From Bacteroides sp. (GTDB taxonomy: Bacteria; Bacteroidota; Bacteroidia; Bacteroidales; Bacteroidaceae): a stretch of 64,000 bases of DNA. Under the pieces are notes generated by a model, which had not been told where the DNA came from, searched no databases, and was given only the letters and a program-made list of their open reading frames with translations. The stretch is taken from positions 268,484 through 332,483 of the forward strand of contig NZ_JAQVBV010000002.1 in the NCBI RefSeq assembly GCF_028690125.1, given 5' to 3'. A program made the position numbers and the translations under genes. Below, in pieces: positions 17,417-26,928 of this stretch; positions within the stretch are counted from its first letter, which is position 1; each line of letters begins with the position of its first letter.

Positions 17417-18010
17417 ATGGATAAAAAGGTAGAATTACAAGTTATAAATATCACAAATAGCCAGGCACAAGTAGGTGCTTTTGCTATGTTACTGGGTGAA
17501 GTGAACGGTGAACGGCAATTGCCTATCATCATCGGTCCTGCCGAAGCTCAAGCCACAGCTTTGTATCTGAAAGGAATCAAGACTCCCCGCCCATTAACTC
17601 ATGATTTGTTTATAACAAGTCTCACCATGATGAGTGCAAGCCTTCTCCGGGTATTAATATACAAAGCCAAAGAAGGTATTTTCTACTCTTATATTTACCT
17701 TAAAAAAGACGACGAAATTACACGTATTGACGCACGTACTTCCGATGCCATTGCTTTAGCAGTACGTGCCAACTGCCCGATTCTTATATATGACTCTATC
17801 CTTGAACGCGAATGCCTCCATTTATTAGATGAAGCAAGCCCCCGTGGTAAGGATTCTGACAGTGGTGAAGAAGAACAGGGACGTGCAACCTCTACAAACG
17901 CTAATTCCATTTCCCTTGAAGAAGAGTTAGAAAAAGCAATTAAGGATGAGAATTATGAACTGGCAGCCCATATACGCGATCAGATCAATTTAAGAAATCA
18001 AAATCAATAA
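17417..18010 (+). CDS. bifunctional nuclease family protein (DUF151 + UVR)
   Basis: 197 residues. The DUF151/BFN domain covers about 5-135 (LPIIIGPAEAQATALYLKG, RPLTHDLF, RTSDAIALAVRANCPILI). A short UVR-type helical hairpin closes the protein (LEEELEKAIKDENYELAAHI). Plant and bacterial relatives have RNase/DNase activity, but the bacterial role is poorly defined. The start lies 2 bases after the transporter stop, and rsmE follows after 6 bases. Confidence 0.88.
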   Translation: MDKKVELQVINITNSQAQVGAFAMLLGEVNGERQLPIIIGPAEAQATALYLKGIKTPRPLTHDLFITSLTMMSASLLRVLIYKAKEGIFYSYIYLKKDDEITRIDARTSDAIALAVRANCPILIYDSILERECLHLLDEASPRGKDSDSGEEEQGRATSTNANSISLEEELEKAIKDENYELAAHIRDQINLRNQNQ

Positions 18011-18016
18011 ATCATT

Positions 18017-18715
18017 ATGCACGTATTTTATACTCCCGATATTCAGAGTAATAATGAACTTCCGGAAGAGGAGGCTCAACATTGTACCCGCGTCCTACGT
18101 CTGAATACCGGAGATGAAATAACTCTGACAGACGGAAAAGGTTATTTCTATAAAGCAGAAATTACAGCAGCAACCAATAAACGTTGCCTCATTGCCATAA
18201 AAGAAACGACTTTTCAGGAACCACTTTGGTCTTGCCACTTGCACATCGCGATGGCACCTACCAAAAATATGGATCGTAACGAATGGTTCGTAGAAAAAGC
18301 CACAGAAATAGGGTTTGATGAACTTACTTTCCTTTATTGCCATTTTTCGGAACGGAAAGTGATTAAATCAGAACGAATTGAAAAGATTCTGGTGTCTGCC
18401 ATCAAGCAATCTCTTAAAGCCCGTCTGCCCAAACTTAATGAAATGACAGACTTTGATAAGTTTATTACTCAGGAGTTTCATGGACAAAAATTCATTGCCC
18501 ACTGCTATGAAGGAGATAAACCGTTATTAAAAAACATGATAAATCCCGGTGAAGATGCTCTTGTTTTAATCGGACCTGAAGGAGACTTTAGTGAAGAAGA
18601 AGTCAAGAAAGCAATTAAACATGGATTTATCCCAATCAGTCTCGGAAAATCACGGCTTCGAACAGAAACAGCTGCATTGGTAGCTTGCCACACACTGAAT
18701 CTGATGAACCAATAG
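18017..18715 (+). CDS. rsmE: 16S rRNA (uracil1498-N3)-methyltransferase
   Basis: 232 residues: N-terminal PUA-like barrel (MHVFYTPDIQSNNELPEEEAQHCTRVLR begins it) and a C-terminal SPOUT (knotted) methyltransferase with LIGPEGDFSEEEV near residue 184 and SLGKSRLRTETAAL close to the end. It methylates U1498 of 16S rRNA using SAM. It sits in a tight run of genes, 6 bases after the bifunctional nuclease gene and directly before the DUF4836 lipoprotein. Confidence 0.93.
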   Translation: MHVFYTPDIQSNNELPEEEAQHCTRVLRLNTGDEITLTDGKGYFYKAEITAATNKRCLIAIKETTFQEPLWSCHLHIAMAPTKNMDRNEWFVEKATEIGFDELTFLYCHFSERKVIKSERIEKILVSAIKQSLKARLPKLNEMTDFDKFITQEFHGQKFIAHCYEGDKPLLKNMINPGEDALVLIGPEGDFSEEEVKKAIKHGFIPISLGKSRLRTETAALVACHTLNLMNQ

Positions 18716-18742
18716 TTGTATAACATTTTAAAGAATATAAGT

Positions 18743-20290
18743 ATGGTAAAGAAAATGATTTCACAACTCTCAGCACTGGCAGTACTGATTGTTTTTCTCG
18801 TATCTTGTTCCAAACAATCGGAATATACTAACGTAATACCTTCTGATGCTTCTGCTGTAGCAGCTATCGATTTGAAATCGCTGATCAACAAAGCCGGATT
18901 GGATGATAAAGAAAACGAAGCTGCTAAGCAAAAGATGCTGGACGCACTGAAAAGCGGAATGAATGCAGCTACTTTCCAACAATTGGAAAAGGTGATAAAG
19001 AATCCTGGTGAATCAGGAATCGATGTGGAATCTCCATTTTATGTATTTACCTCTCCTACTTTTCCTTATGCCACAGTAGTAGCCAAAGTCGGCAATGAAA
19101 GCGATCTGAATTCTTCTTTGGATATTATGCTTAAAGAACAACTGATTCAACCAATTACTGAAACGGACGATTATAAATTTACGACTATGAATGGCAGCCT
19201 GATTGCTTTCAACAATTCTACATTCATGATTGTCGGCGTAAATGGTACTACTCAAACAGAAGAGGCAAAGAAAGCAATCACCAACTTAATGAAACAAACT
19301 TCTGATAATAGCATCACTGAATCAGGTGCTTTCCAGAAGGCTATGAAACCAAAGAATGATGTTAATTTCTTTGTTTCTATGATGGCTATTCCCGAAATAT
19401 ATAGAAAACAAGCCAGCATAGGTCTCCCTACAAATATTAAACTGGAAGATATCACGCTGTTAGGTGGATTGAGCTTTGAGAAAGGACGAATCGTTCTTAA
19501 AACAGAGAACTACACAGAGAATGACGAAGTAAAAGCAGTGCTTAAGAAGCAACAAGAAGCTCTTAAAAAACCAAACAACGCATTCGCTAAATACTTCCCG
19601 GCTTCTACATTATTGTTCTTCAACGCCGGAATAAACGGAGAAGCAATATACAGTATGATCAACGAAAATGCAGAGTTCCGCGATAAAGTATCCATTGCAA
19701 AAGCTGCCGAGATAAAAGATCTGTTCAGTTCTTTCGATGGTGATATCTCTGGTGGACTGATTAATGTAACGATGACCAATATGCCTACTTTTGTAGCTTA
19801 TGCACAAGTCAAAAACGGTGCTGCTCTTGAAGCTCTTTATAAAAATAAGAAAAATCTAGGATTAACGAATGGACAAGACATCATAGAGTTAAGCAAAAAT
19901 GAGTATGTTTATAAAACCAAAAACATGAACATATTTTTTGGAGTAAAAGAAAAACTGATGTACGCAACCAATGATGAACTGCTCTACAAAAATATCGGAA
20001 AAGCAGAGGATAAGTCCATTAAAGATGCTCCATATGCTTCTGACATAAAAGGAAAGAATGTATTTATGGCTATTAATGTAGAAGCTATACTGGACCTTCC
20101 TATTGTAAAAATGGTAACAGGTTTCGGTGGAAAAGAAGCTAAAATGTATTTTGATTTAGCTTCTAAAATCTCTTATTTGTCTTCCAGTTCAGAGGGTGAA
20201 GTCGGCGAAGTTGATCTGTGTCTGAAAGATAAAGACGTCAATGCACTAAAACAAATTGTAGATTTTGCCAAACAATTTGCCGGAATGTAA
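18743..20290 (+). CDS. DUF4836 family lipoprotein
   Basis: 515 residues from ATG 18743 (the open frame reaches back to a TTG at 18716, but MVKKMISQLSALAVLIVFLVSC is the proper lipoprotein signal, with lipobox LVSC). The body matches the Bacteroidales DUF4836 family: VIPSDASAVAAIDLKSLINKAG near the mature N-terminus, then two similar alpha/beta halves. No function is established. It follows rsmE by 27 bases and precedes the ABC ATPase by 7 bases, which places it in the transcript of the ABC/MG2 set. Confidence 0.8.
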   Translation: MVKKMISQLSALAVLIVFLVSCSKQSEYTNVIPSDASAVAAIDLKSLINKAGLDDKENEAAKQKMLDALKSGMNAATFQQLEKVIKNPGESGIDVESPFYVFTSPTFPYATVVAKVGNESDLNSSLDIMLKEQLIQPITETDDYKFTTMNGSLIAFNNSTFMIVGVNGTTQTEEAKKAITNLMKQTSDNSITESGAFQKAMKPKNDVNFFVSMMAIPEIYRKQASIGLPTNIKLEDITLLGGLSFEKGRIVLKTENYTENDEVKAVLKKQQEALKKPNNAFAKYFPASTLLFFNAGINGEAIYSMINENAEFRDKVSIAKAAEIKDLFSSFDGDISGGLINVTMTNMPTFVAYAQVKNGAALEALYKNKKNLGLTNGQDIIELSKNEYVYKTKNMNIFFGVKEKLMYATNDELLYKNIGKAEDKSIKDAPYASDIKGKNVFMAINVEAILDLPIVKMVTGFGGKEAKMYFDLASKISYLSSSSEGEVGEVDLCLKDKDVNALKQIVDFAKQFAGM

Positions 20291-20297
20291 TCTGTAA

Positions 20298-20951
20298 ATG
20301 AACGGTATGAATAGTATTCACCTCCAGCAAACACTTCCCCAAGTGTTTGCTGACCGTAACTCGGTAACCTCGGATGTATGGCATCAGGATCTTACTTTTC
20401 GTAAAGGAGAGATATACTTGATAGAAGCTGCTTCAGGTACCGGAAAATCTTCGTTATGTAGTTATATTTATGGCTATCGTAACGACTACCAGGGGATTAT
20501 CAATTTCGACGAAACTAATATCAAAGCATACTCTGTAAATCAGTGGGTCTACCTGAGAAAATATTCACTGAGTATGCTTTTTCAGGATTTACGTATATTC
20601 ACTGAGCTTTCCGCTCTCGAAAATGTGCAATTGAAAAACAACCTGACAGGATATAAAAAGAAAAAAGAAATTTTATCATTGTTTGAAAGATTAGGCATTA
20701 CCGATAAATTGCACGTAAAAGCAGGAAAACTTTCTTTTGGTCAGCAACAACGGGTTGCCTTTATACGTGCCCTCTGCCAACCTTTCGACTTTCTTTTTCT
20801 GGATGAGCCGATCAGTCATCTGGACGACGAAAACAACCGGATAATGGGCGAACTCATCATTGCAGAAGCAGAAAAGCAAAGTGCCGGAGTTATTGTTACC
20901 TCGATTGGAAAACATATCGAATTACCTTATAACCAGATACTCCAATTATGA
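20298..20951 (+). CDS. ABC transporter ATP-binding protein
   Basis: 217 residues with Walker A ASGTGKSS near residue 50, Q-loop (MLFQDLRIF), signature LSFGQQQRV and Walker B FLFLDEP followed by SHLDD. It is closest in type to MacB/LolD-like ATPases that partner FtsX-like permeases. The matching permease begins 66 bases downstream. An ATG at 20307 is an alternative start. Substrate unknown. Confidence 0.88.
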   Translation: MNGMNSIHLQQTLPQVFADRNSVTSDVWHQDLTFRKGEIYLIEAASGTGKSSLCSYIYGYRNDYQGIINFDETNIKAYSVNQWVYLRKYSLSMLFQDLRIFTELSALENVQLKNNLTGYKKKKEILSLFERLGITDKLHVKAGKLSFGQQQRVAFIRALCQPFDFLFLDEPISHLDDENNRIMGELIIAEAEKQSAGVIVTSIGKHIELPYNQILQL

Positions 20952-21017
20952 TAATTTTTCCTTAGTCCATTGATTGATGAACTATATATATGTAAACCAT
21001 AAATAATAAGATTGTAA

Positions 21018-22223
21018 ATGAACACTCTTGTCTGGAAACTTCTCCGCCAACATATCAGTATCGGTCAATTAACCGGTTTCTTTTTAGCAAACCTGTTCGG
21101 GATGATGATTGTATTGCTTAGCGTGCAATTCTATAAAGACGTCATTCCGGTATTCACCGAAGGAGATAGTTTTATGAAAAAAGATTTTATCATCGCTACT
21201 AAAAGAATCAGCACCCTCGGTACTTTTACTAACAAAAGTAATGCTTTCTCTCCCGAAGAAATTACTGATTTAAAGAAACAATCGTTCACTAAAACAGTAG
21301 GCACTTTTACCCCCTCGCAATTCAAAGTTTCAGCAAGTCTGGGAATGCAGGAAACTGGTATTAACCTATCGACCGAAATGTTCTTTGAATCGGTACCCGA
21401 TGAATTTGTAGACATCAATCTTGACAAATGGCACTTTAACAAAGATTCTCATACGATCCCAATCATAATTCCCCGTAACTATCTGAACCTATATAATTTC
21501 GGATTTGCTCAGAGCCGTAGCCTACCTAAGATTTCGGAAGGACTGATGAGCCTCATCCAAATGAATATTATTCTGCGTGGTAACGGACAAGTAGAGCAAT
21601 TCAAAGGAAATATTGTCGGATTCTCAAATCGCTTAAATACCATTTTAGTACCGCAGTCATTTATGGACTGGGCAAATAAGAATTTTGCACCGGATACTGA
21701 AGCACAACCTGCACGTATGATTATTGAAGTGAATAATCCAGCCGATTCTGCCATAGCCCGTTATTTCCAGCAAAAAGGATACGAAACAGAAGACGGGAAA
21801 CTGGATGCAGGAAAAACGACTTATTTCCTTCGCCTGATCGTTGGTATCGTATTAGGAGTGGGATTATTTATCAGCATCCTGTCGTTCTATATCCTAATGT
21901 TAAGTATTTTCCTTCTACTTCAAAAAAACACCACCAAACTAGAGAGTTTGTTGTTAATCGGATATAGTCCTTCCAGTGTTGCTTTACCCTATCAGATATT
22001 AACAGTAGGATTAAACATCATTGTACTCCTATTATCTATTGGCATTGTATCTTGGTTACGCACCTATTATATAGGCAGTATCCGTTTACTCTTTCCTCAA
22101 TTGGAAACGGGTTCGGTATGGGTAGCGATCGGCATGGGAATTTTCTTATTTCTGATTGTTTCCATCATCAATATATTAGCAGTCAGACGAAAAGTTATCT
22201 CTATCTGGATGCACAAAATTTAA
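21018..22223 (+). CDS. ABC transporter permease, FtsX/MacB type
   Basis: 401 residues: one N-terminal membrane segment (about 18-40, LTGFFLANLFGMMIVLLSV), a large periplasmic domain, and three C-terminal membrane segments (LIVGIVLGVGLFISILSFYI, ILTVGLNIIVLLLSIG, IGMGIFLFLIVSII). This 1+3 topology is that of MacB-PCD/LolCE proteins, which act as mechanotransducers on lipoproteins or cell-wall enzymes rather than classic importers. It pairs with the ATPase just upstream, and the MG2/plug protein follows 14 bases later. Confidence 0.85.
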   Translation: MNTLVWKLLRQHISIGQLTGFFLANLFGMMIVLLSVQFYKDVIPVFTEGDSFMKKDFIIATKRISTLGTFTNKSNAFSPEEITDLKKQSFTKTVGTFTPSQFKVSASLGMQETGINLSTEMFFESVPDEFVDINLDKWHFNKDSHTIPIIIPRNYLNLYNFGFAQSRSLPKISEGLMSLIQMNIILRGNGQVEQFKGNIVGFSNRLNTILVPQSFMDWANKNFAPDTEAQPARMIIEVNNPADSAIARYFQQKGYETEDGKLDAGKTTYFLRLIVGIVLGVGLFISILSFYILMLSIFLLLQKNTTKLESLLLIGYSPSSVALPYQILTVGLNIIVLLLSIGIVSWLRTYYIGSIRLLFPQLETGSVWVAIGMGIFLFLIVSIINILAVRRKVISIWMHKI

Positions 22224-22237
22224 AAGACAAATACACT

Positions 22238-24886
22238 ATGGCAAGCAAAATTATTTTTTCAACAAAAAGAAGCAGAATTAAGATAGCTCTTGGAATATTG
22301 CTATGCTTCTCATCGTTATCAGCACAAGAAATGCAAGATACGATTATCGCTAATTTCAATATCCGGGAAAACATACCGAACGAAAAGTTATATCTACACT
22401 TGGACAAACCTTATTATGGAGCAGGTGAAAAAATATGGTTCAAAGGATATCTTGTAAATGCTACTACACATCAAGATAATTCTAAGAGCAACTTCATCAT
22501 TACAGAACTTATTAATCGTTCCGATTCTGTTTTGGAACGCAGAAAGGTCCGACGTGATTCTTTGGGGTTTCATAATGCTTTTACATTGCCCGCTACTCTC
22601 CCTGCGGGAGATTATTATCTTCGAGGATATAGTACCTGGATGTTAAATGAAGATCCGGACTTTATATATTCGTGTAACCTGAAAATTGGTAATTCCATTG
22701 ACAATACCATTATTTCAACCATTGAATACCAAAAGGAGGATGAGACGCATTACACTGCAAAAATAAAATTTACCAGCAATGTGCAAGAATCTTTTATTAA
22801 CACCAATGTTCGTTATCGCTACATTGAAAACGGAAAAGTAAAAGATAAAGGAAAAAAACAGACTGACTCAAAGGGGATAATGTCTATTTCTCTTCCCGAC
22901 TTGAAACCAAATGCTAACCGCAGCATTGAAGTAGTATTTGACGACCCACAATATATTTATAAAAAAACATTCTATCTACCCGTCTTTGGAAATGATTTCG
23001 ATGTTACTTTCTTCCCGGAGGGTGGTGCTTTGCTTGCCGTTCCTCATCAAAATGTAGCCTTTAAAGCACAGGGATCAGATGGCTTTTCCAAAGAAGTAGA
23101 GGGTACTCTTTTTAATTCAAAAGGTGATACCTTAAGCTCTTTCCGTTCAGAGCATGACGGAATGGGAGTTTTTACATTGAGTACTATTGCTCCTGATGCT
23201 TATTATGCCATGATCAAGACCAGTGACGGAATCAAGAAACGATTCAATCTTCCGACTGTAGAAGAAAAAGGAATTGCTCTTTCTATGACACATCGCCGCG
23301 ATGACATACGTTTTGAAATTCAAAAAACAGAAACTACCGAATGGCCCCAAAAACTATTTTTAGTGGCACATACCCGGGAAAAGCTAGCTATCTTACAACC
23401 AATCAATCCAACCAATACTTTCGGAAGAATGAACGACAGTTTATTTCAAGAAGGGATTACTCATTTTCTATTGATTGACGGACATGGTAACACACTTAGC
23501 GAACGGCTAATTTTCATCCCTGACAGAAAATCGGGGCAATGGCAGATTCTTGCAGACAAACCATCTTATGGAAAAAAAGAAAAAGTATCTCTGCAAATTT
23601 CAGCTAAAGACTATAATAACAATCCTATTGCTGGTAGTTTCTCTATTAGTATTACAGACCGACAGAAAGTTCAGCCCGATTCTCTCGCAGATAATATTTT
23701 ATCTAATCTATTACTAACTTCTGATTTGAAAGGATATGTAGAAAATCCCGGATATTATTTCCTTAACCAAGATTTCAAAACTCTTCGTGCACTGGACTTT
23801 TTAATGATGACACACGGATGGAGAAGACATATTCTCAAAAATCTTCGCATTCCCCCTTCATTAAATTTCAAAAATTATATAGAACAAGGACAAACGATTA
23901 GTGGACGAATCAGAGGTTTCTTTGGCAATAACGTAAAAAAGGGACCTATTTACGCTTTAGCACCCAAAGAAAATATATTTTCAACCACAACCAGTGACGA
24001 AATGGGAGAATTTGTCATCAACACATCATTCAAAGACAGTACTACGTTTGTTGTCCAAGCACGTACCCAAAAGGGATCCCCTGCAGTTGAGATCGAAATG
24101 GATACTCTCCAATATCCAACTATATACCATAAGAGTCCCTTCTACAAAGGAATGCCCACTTTAATGCAAGATTATCTGCTCAATACCCGCGATCAATATT
24201 ACACGGAAGGAGGTATGCGTGTTTATAATCTCAAAGAAGTTCTCATAACTGCCAAACGTGAAAGGCCCAGTTCTAAAAGTATCTATACAGGTGGTATCAA
24301 CACCTATACTCTTGAAGGAGACAGGCTAAAACAATATGCAGGACGCACCGCTTACGATATTGCCATCACCCTTCCGGGTGTTACCGTATCGAATGGAAGT
24401 GAATTGCATATCCGTAATAATGCCGATCAACCGGCAATCGTTATCAACGACATCATTTATGAAAATGACAATTATATATTAAAAGATATTTTTGCCGATA
24501 ACATATCGAGCATAAGCCTCCTTCGAGAAACAGATACAATGATTCTGGGTCCTCGTGCCGCAGCAGGTGCCATTGTCATAACTCTTAAAGATCCGAAAGA
24601 CATTCCAAGCAAACCTGTGCCGGGAATTACGACCTATAATCCATTAGGATACTGTAATACGGTAGAATTCTACCATCCGACTTACGCCTTTCCTGAAAAA
24701 GCGGATATCGAGAAATTAGATTTACGGACTACTATCTATTGGAATCCATCTTTACAACTGGATGAAGAAGGAAAAGCTACAATTGAATACTATACATCAG
24801 ATAGTAAAGGCCCCCAGAATATTATCATCGAAGGTGTGGATAAAAATGGAAAAGCTTGCCGTGTACAACAGACGATCAATAAATAA
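22238..24886 (+). CDS. large MG2-like protein with TonB-plug-like domain
   Basis: 882 residues from ATG 22238; the longer open frame back to 22052 overlaps the permease gene and is not credible. A signal peptide (KIALGILLCFSSLSAQ) is followed by macroglobulin-type MG2 features (NEKLYLHLDKPYYGAGEKIW, LPAGDYYLRGYSTWM) and further Ig-like segments. Near residues 675-785 is a TonB-receptor plug-like domain (YDIAITLPGVTV, QPAIVINDIIYEN, GPRAAAGAIVITLKD). There is no room for a beta-barrel. It is likely an exported surface or periplasmic protein; I infer it works with the ABC pair upstream because of the tight spacing. Confidence 0.75.
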   Translation: MASKIIFSTKRSRIKIALGILLCFSSLSAQEMQDTIIANFNIRENIPNEKLYLHLDKPYYGAGEKIWFKGYLVNATTHQDNSKSNFIITELINRSDSVLERRKVRRDSLGFHNAFTLPATLPAGDYYLRGYSTWMLNEDPDFIYSCNLKIGNSIDNTIISTIEYQKEDETHYTAKIKFTSNVQESFINTNVRYRYIENGKVKDKGKKQTDSKGIMSISLPDLKPNANRSIEVVFDDPQYIYKKTFYLPVFGNDFDVTFFPEGGALLAVPHQNVAFKAQGSDGFSKEVEGTLFNSKGDTLSSFRSEHDGMGVFTLSTIAPDAYYAMIKTSDGIKKRFNLPTVEEKGIALSMTHRRDDIRFEIQKTETTEWPQKLFLVAHTREKLAILQPINPTNTFGRMNDSLFQEGITHFLLIDGHGNTLSERLIFIPDRKSGQWQILADKPSYGKKEKVSLQISAKDYNNNPIAGSFSISITDRQKVQPDSLADNILSNLLLTSDLKGYVENPGYYFLNQDFKTLRALDFLMMTHGWRRHILKNLRIPPSLNFKNYIEQGQTISGRIRGFFGNNVKKGPIYALAPKENIFSTTTSDEMGEFVINTSFKDSTTFVVQARTQKGSPAVEIEMDTLQYPTIYHKSPFYKGMPTLMQDYLLNTRDQYYTEGGMRVYNLKEVLITAKRERPSSKSIYTGGINTYTLEGDRLKQYAGRTAYDIAITLPGVTVSNGSELHIRNNADQPAIVINDIIYENDNYILKDIFADNISSISLLRETDTMILGPRAAAGAIVITLKDPKDIPSKPVPGITTYNPLGYCNTVEFYHPTYAFPEKADIEKLDLRTTIYWNPSLQLDEEGKATIEYYTSDSKGPQNIIIEGVDKNGKACRVQQTINK

Positions 24887-24931
24887 CCTAAAAACATAGA
24901 TACAGGAACGCCTTTGTATCAGATAATTTCG

Positions 24932-24939
24932 TAATTTTG
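24932..24939 (+). promoter_or_regulatory. -7 box TAATTTTG for miaA
   Basis: Matches TAnnTTTG, 24 bases before the ATG at 24964; TTTG at 24913-24916 may be the upstream element, though the 15-base spacing is short. Confidence 0.55.
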
Positions 24940-24963
24940 CCCGACATTTTAAAGAATGAAACT

Positions 24964-25884
24964 ATGCCGGACTATGATTTAATTGCCATACTCGGACCCA
25001 CGGCTTCGGGCAAAACACCATTTGCCACTGCTCTGGCTCACAAATTAAATACGGAAATTATCAGTGCCGACTCCCGTCAGATATACAGGGGGATGGACTT
25101 AGGTACCGGAAAAGACCTAGCCGATTATACTATTAACGGACATACCATCCCTTATCACTTGATTGACATCGCTGACCCCGGATATAAATATAATGTCTTC
25201 GAATATCAACGGGATTTTCTGGTTTCTTACGATTCTATCAAACAAAAAGGTTGCCTCCCCGTTTTATGTGGAGGAACAGGTATGTATCTGGAAGCAGTAC
25301 TGAAAGGCTATAAGCTGATGCCTGTTCCCGAAGACCCGCAGTTGCGTGCCCGTTTGTCCAATTATTCTCTAGAAGAATTGACAAATATGTTAAGTCAATA
25401 CAAGACTTTGCATAATTCTACGGACGTGGATACCGTGAAACGTGCTATCCGTGCCATAGAAATTGAAGAGTATTATGCTGCTCATTTGGTTCCCGAACGG
25501 GAATTTCCAAAACTGAACAGCCTTATAATTGGAGTAGACATTGATCGTGAACTACGTCGCCAAAAGATTACCCGCCGATTGAAACAACGATTGGACGAAG
25601 GAATGGTGGAAGAAGTAAGACAATTGATTACACAAGGAATTTCACCGGACGATCTGATTTATTATGGATTGGAATACAAATACCTGACATTGTATGTCAT
25701 AGGAAAGATAACTTATGAAGAGATGTTCACGGGATTGGAAACAGCTATTCATCAGTTTGCAAAACGTCAGATGACTTGGTTCCGTGGTATGGAACGCAGA
25801 GGATTTACCATTCATTGGATTAGTGCTGAACTACCTATGGAAGAAAAGATAGCCTTTGTGTTAGATAAACTGCAAGAGATTTAG
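24964..25884 (+). CDS. miaA: tRNA dimethylallyltransferase
   Basis: 306 residues. Transfers the dimethylallyl group to A37 of tRNAs that read UNN codons. Walker A-like GPTASGKT at 11-18, SADSRQIYRGMDLGTGK (substrate-binding Asp), and the mid-protein LPVLCGGTGMYLEAVLKGY are all present. The start was moved from a TTG at 24937 to ATG 24964 because the -7 box covers the former. The lipid-kinase gene follows 29 bases later. Confidence 0.95.
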   Translation: MPDYDLIAILGPTASGKTPFATALAHKLNTEIISADSRQIYRGMDLGTGKDLADYTINGHTIPYHLIDIADPGYKYNVFEYQRDFLVSYDSIKQKGCLPVLCGGTGMYLEAVLKGYKLMPVPEDPQLRARLSNYSLEELTNMLSQYKTLHNSTDVDTVKRAIRAIEIEEYYAAHLVPEREFPKLNSLIIGVDIDRELRRQKITRRLKQRLDEGMVEEVRQLITQGISPDDLIYYGLEYKYLTLYVIGKITYEEMFTGLETAIHQFAKRQMTWFRGMERRGFTIHWISAELPMEEKIAFVLDKLQEI

Positions 25885-25913
25885 TATCTTTGTCGGATAT
25901 TTATTAGTTTTAT

Positions 25914-26840
25914 ATGAGTGTAGAACCAGGAAAATGGGGAGTGATTTACAACCCTAAAGCCGGTACCCGCAAGGTACAGAAGCGTTGGAAAGAGATCAAG
26001 GAGTATATGGACGGCAAAGGTGTCAATTATGACTATGTACAATCCGAAGGTTTCGGTTCAGTGGAACGCCTAGCTAAAATCCTAGCTAATAATGGTTATC
26101 GTACCATTGTTATTGTAGGTGGTGACGGTGCTCTGAACGATGCTATCAATGGTATTATGCTTTCTGATGCTGAAGATAAGGACAATATTGCCATCGGAAT
26201 CATTCCTAATGGTATCGGAAATGACTTTGCCAAGTATTGGGGACTTACTACCGAATATAAAACAGCCGTAGATTGTATCATCAACCACCGCCTAAAAAAG
26301 ATAGATGTTGGTTATTGCTCTTATTATGATGGTACAGAGCACCAACTTCGTTATTTCCTCAATGCTGTCAATATCGGGTTAGGTGCACGAATCGTAAAAA
26401 TCACAGATCAGACCAAACGCTTCTGGGGGGTTAAATTCCTGTCGTATTTAGCTGCTCTATTCTCTCTGATATTCGAACGGAAGCTTTATCGGATGCATTT
26501 GCGAATCAATGACGAACATATTCGCGGACGTATCATGACTGTATGTGTAGGAAGTGCCTGGGGATGGGGGCAAACGCCTAGTGCCGTACCTTATAATGGT
26601 TGGTTAGATGTATCTGTCATTTACCGTCCCGAATTTTTGCAAATTATTTCAGGATTATGGATGCTGATTCAGGGAAGAATCCTGAACCACAAAATGGTTA
26701 AAAGTTATCGAACCCGGAAAGTTAAAGTACTGCGGGCGCAGAATGCTGCTGTAGATTTGGATGGTCGCATCATACCAAAATTTTTCCCATTAGAAATAGG
26801 AGTACTTTTGGAAAAGATAACATTGATTATTCCTAAATAA
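25914..26840 (+). CDS. diacylglycerol/lipid kinase family protein
   Basis: 308 residues with the DagK/YegS catalytic domain: N-terminal IYNPKAGTRK, nucleotide-binding GGDGALNDAINGI near residue 67, IPNGIGNDFAKYWG (the GTxNDF variant) and C-terminal AAVDLDGRI. The family phosphorylates diacylglycerol or other lipids with ATP; the true lipid is not decidable. It lies downstream of miaA in the same direction and may share its transcript. Confidence 0.87.
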   Translation: MSVEPGKWGVIYNPKAGTRKVQKRWKEIKEYMDGKGVNYDYVQSEGFGSVERLAKILANNGYRTIVIVGGDGALNDAINGIMLSDAEDKDNIAIGIIPNGIGNDFAKYWGLTTEYKTAVDCIINHRLKKIDVGYCSYYDGTEHQLRYFLNAVNIGLGARIVKITDQTKRFWGVKFLSYLAALFSLIFERKLYRMHLRINDEHIRGRIMTVCVGSAWGWGQTPSAVPYNGWLDVSVIYRPEFLQIISGLWMLIQGRILNHKMVKSYRTRKVKVLRAQNAAVDLDGRIIPKFFPLEIGVLLEKITLIIPK

Positions 26841-26871
26841 GGCGTAAATAGAGTGAAATGAATCTATCAGT

Positions 26872-26903
26872 TTTGTCTCATAAATAGAAAGACTGTAATT
26901 TTG
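26872..26903 (+). promoter_or_regulatory. promoter for kdsA (TTTG - 20 bp - TAATTTTG)
   Basis: The -33 TTTG at 26872-26875 and -7 TAATTTTG at 26896-26903 are separated by 20 bp, the standard Bacteroides layout, 25 bases before the kdsA ATG. Confidence 0.75.
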
Positions 26904-26928
26904 TAATTCATAATTTGTAAATACTATA

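Noticed and set aside
22052..22237. N-terminal extension of the MG2 protein into the permease gene
   Set aside because: The extension lies within the permease coding sequence and lacks a signal peptide; the ATG at 22238 gives a proper one.
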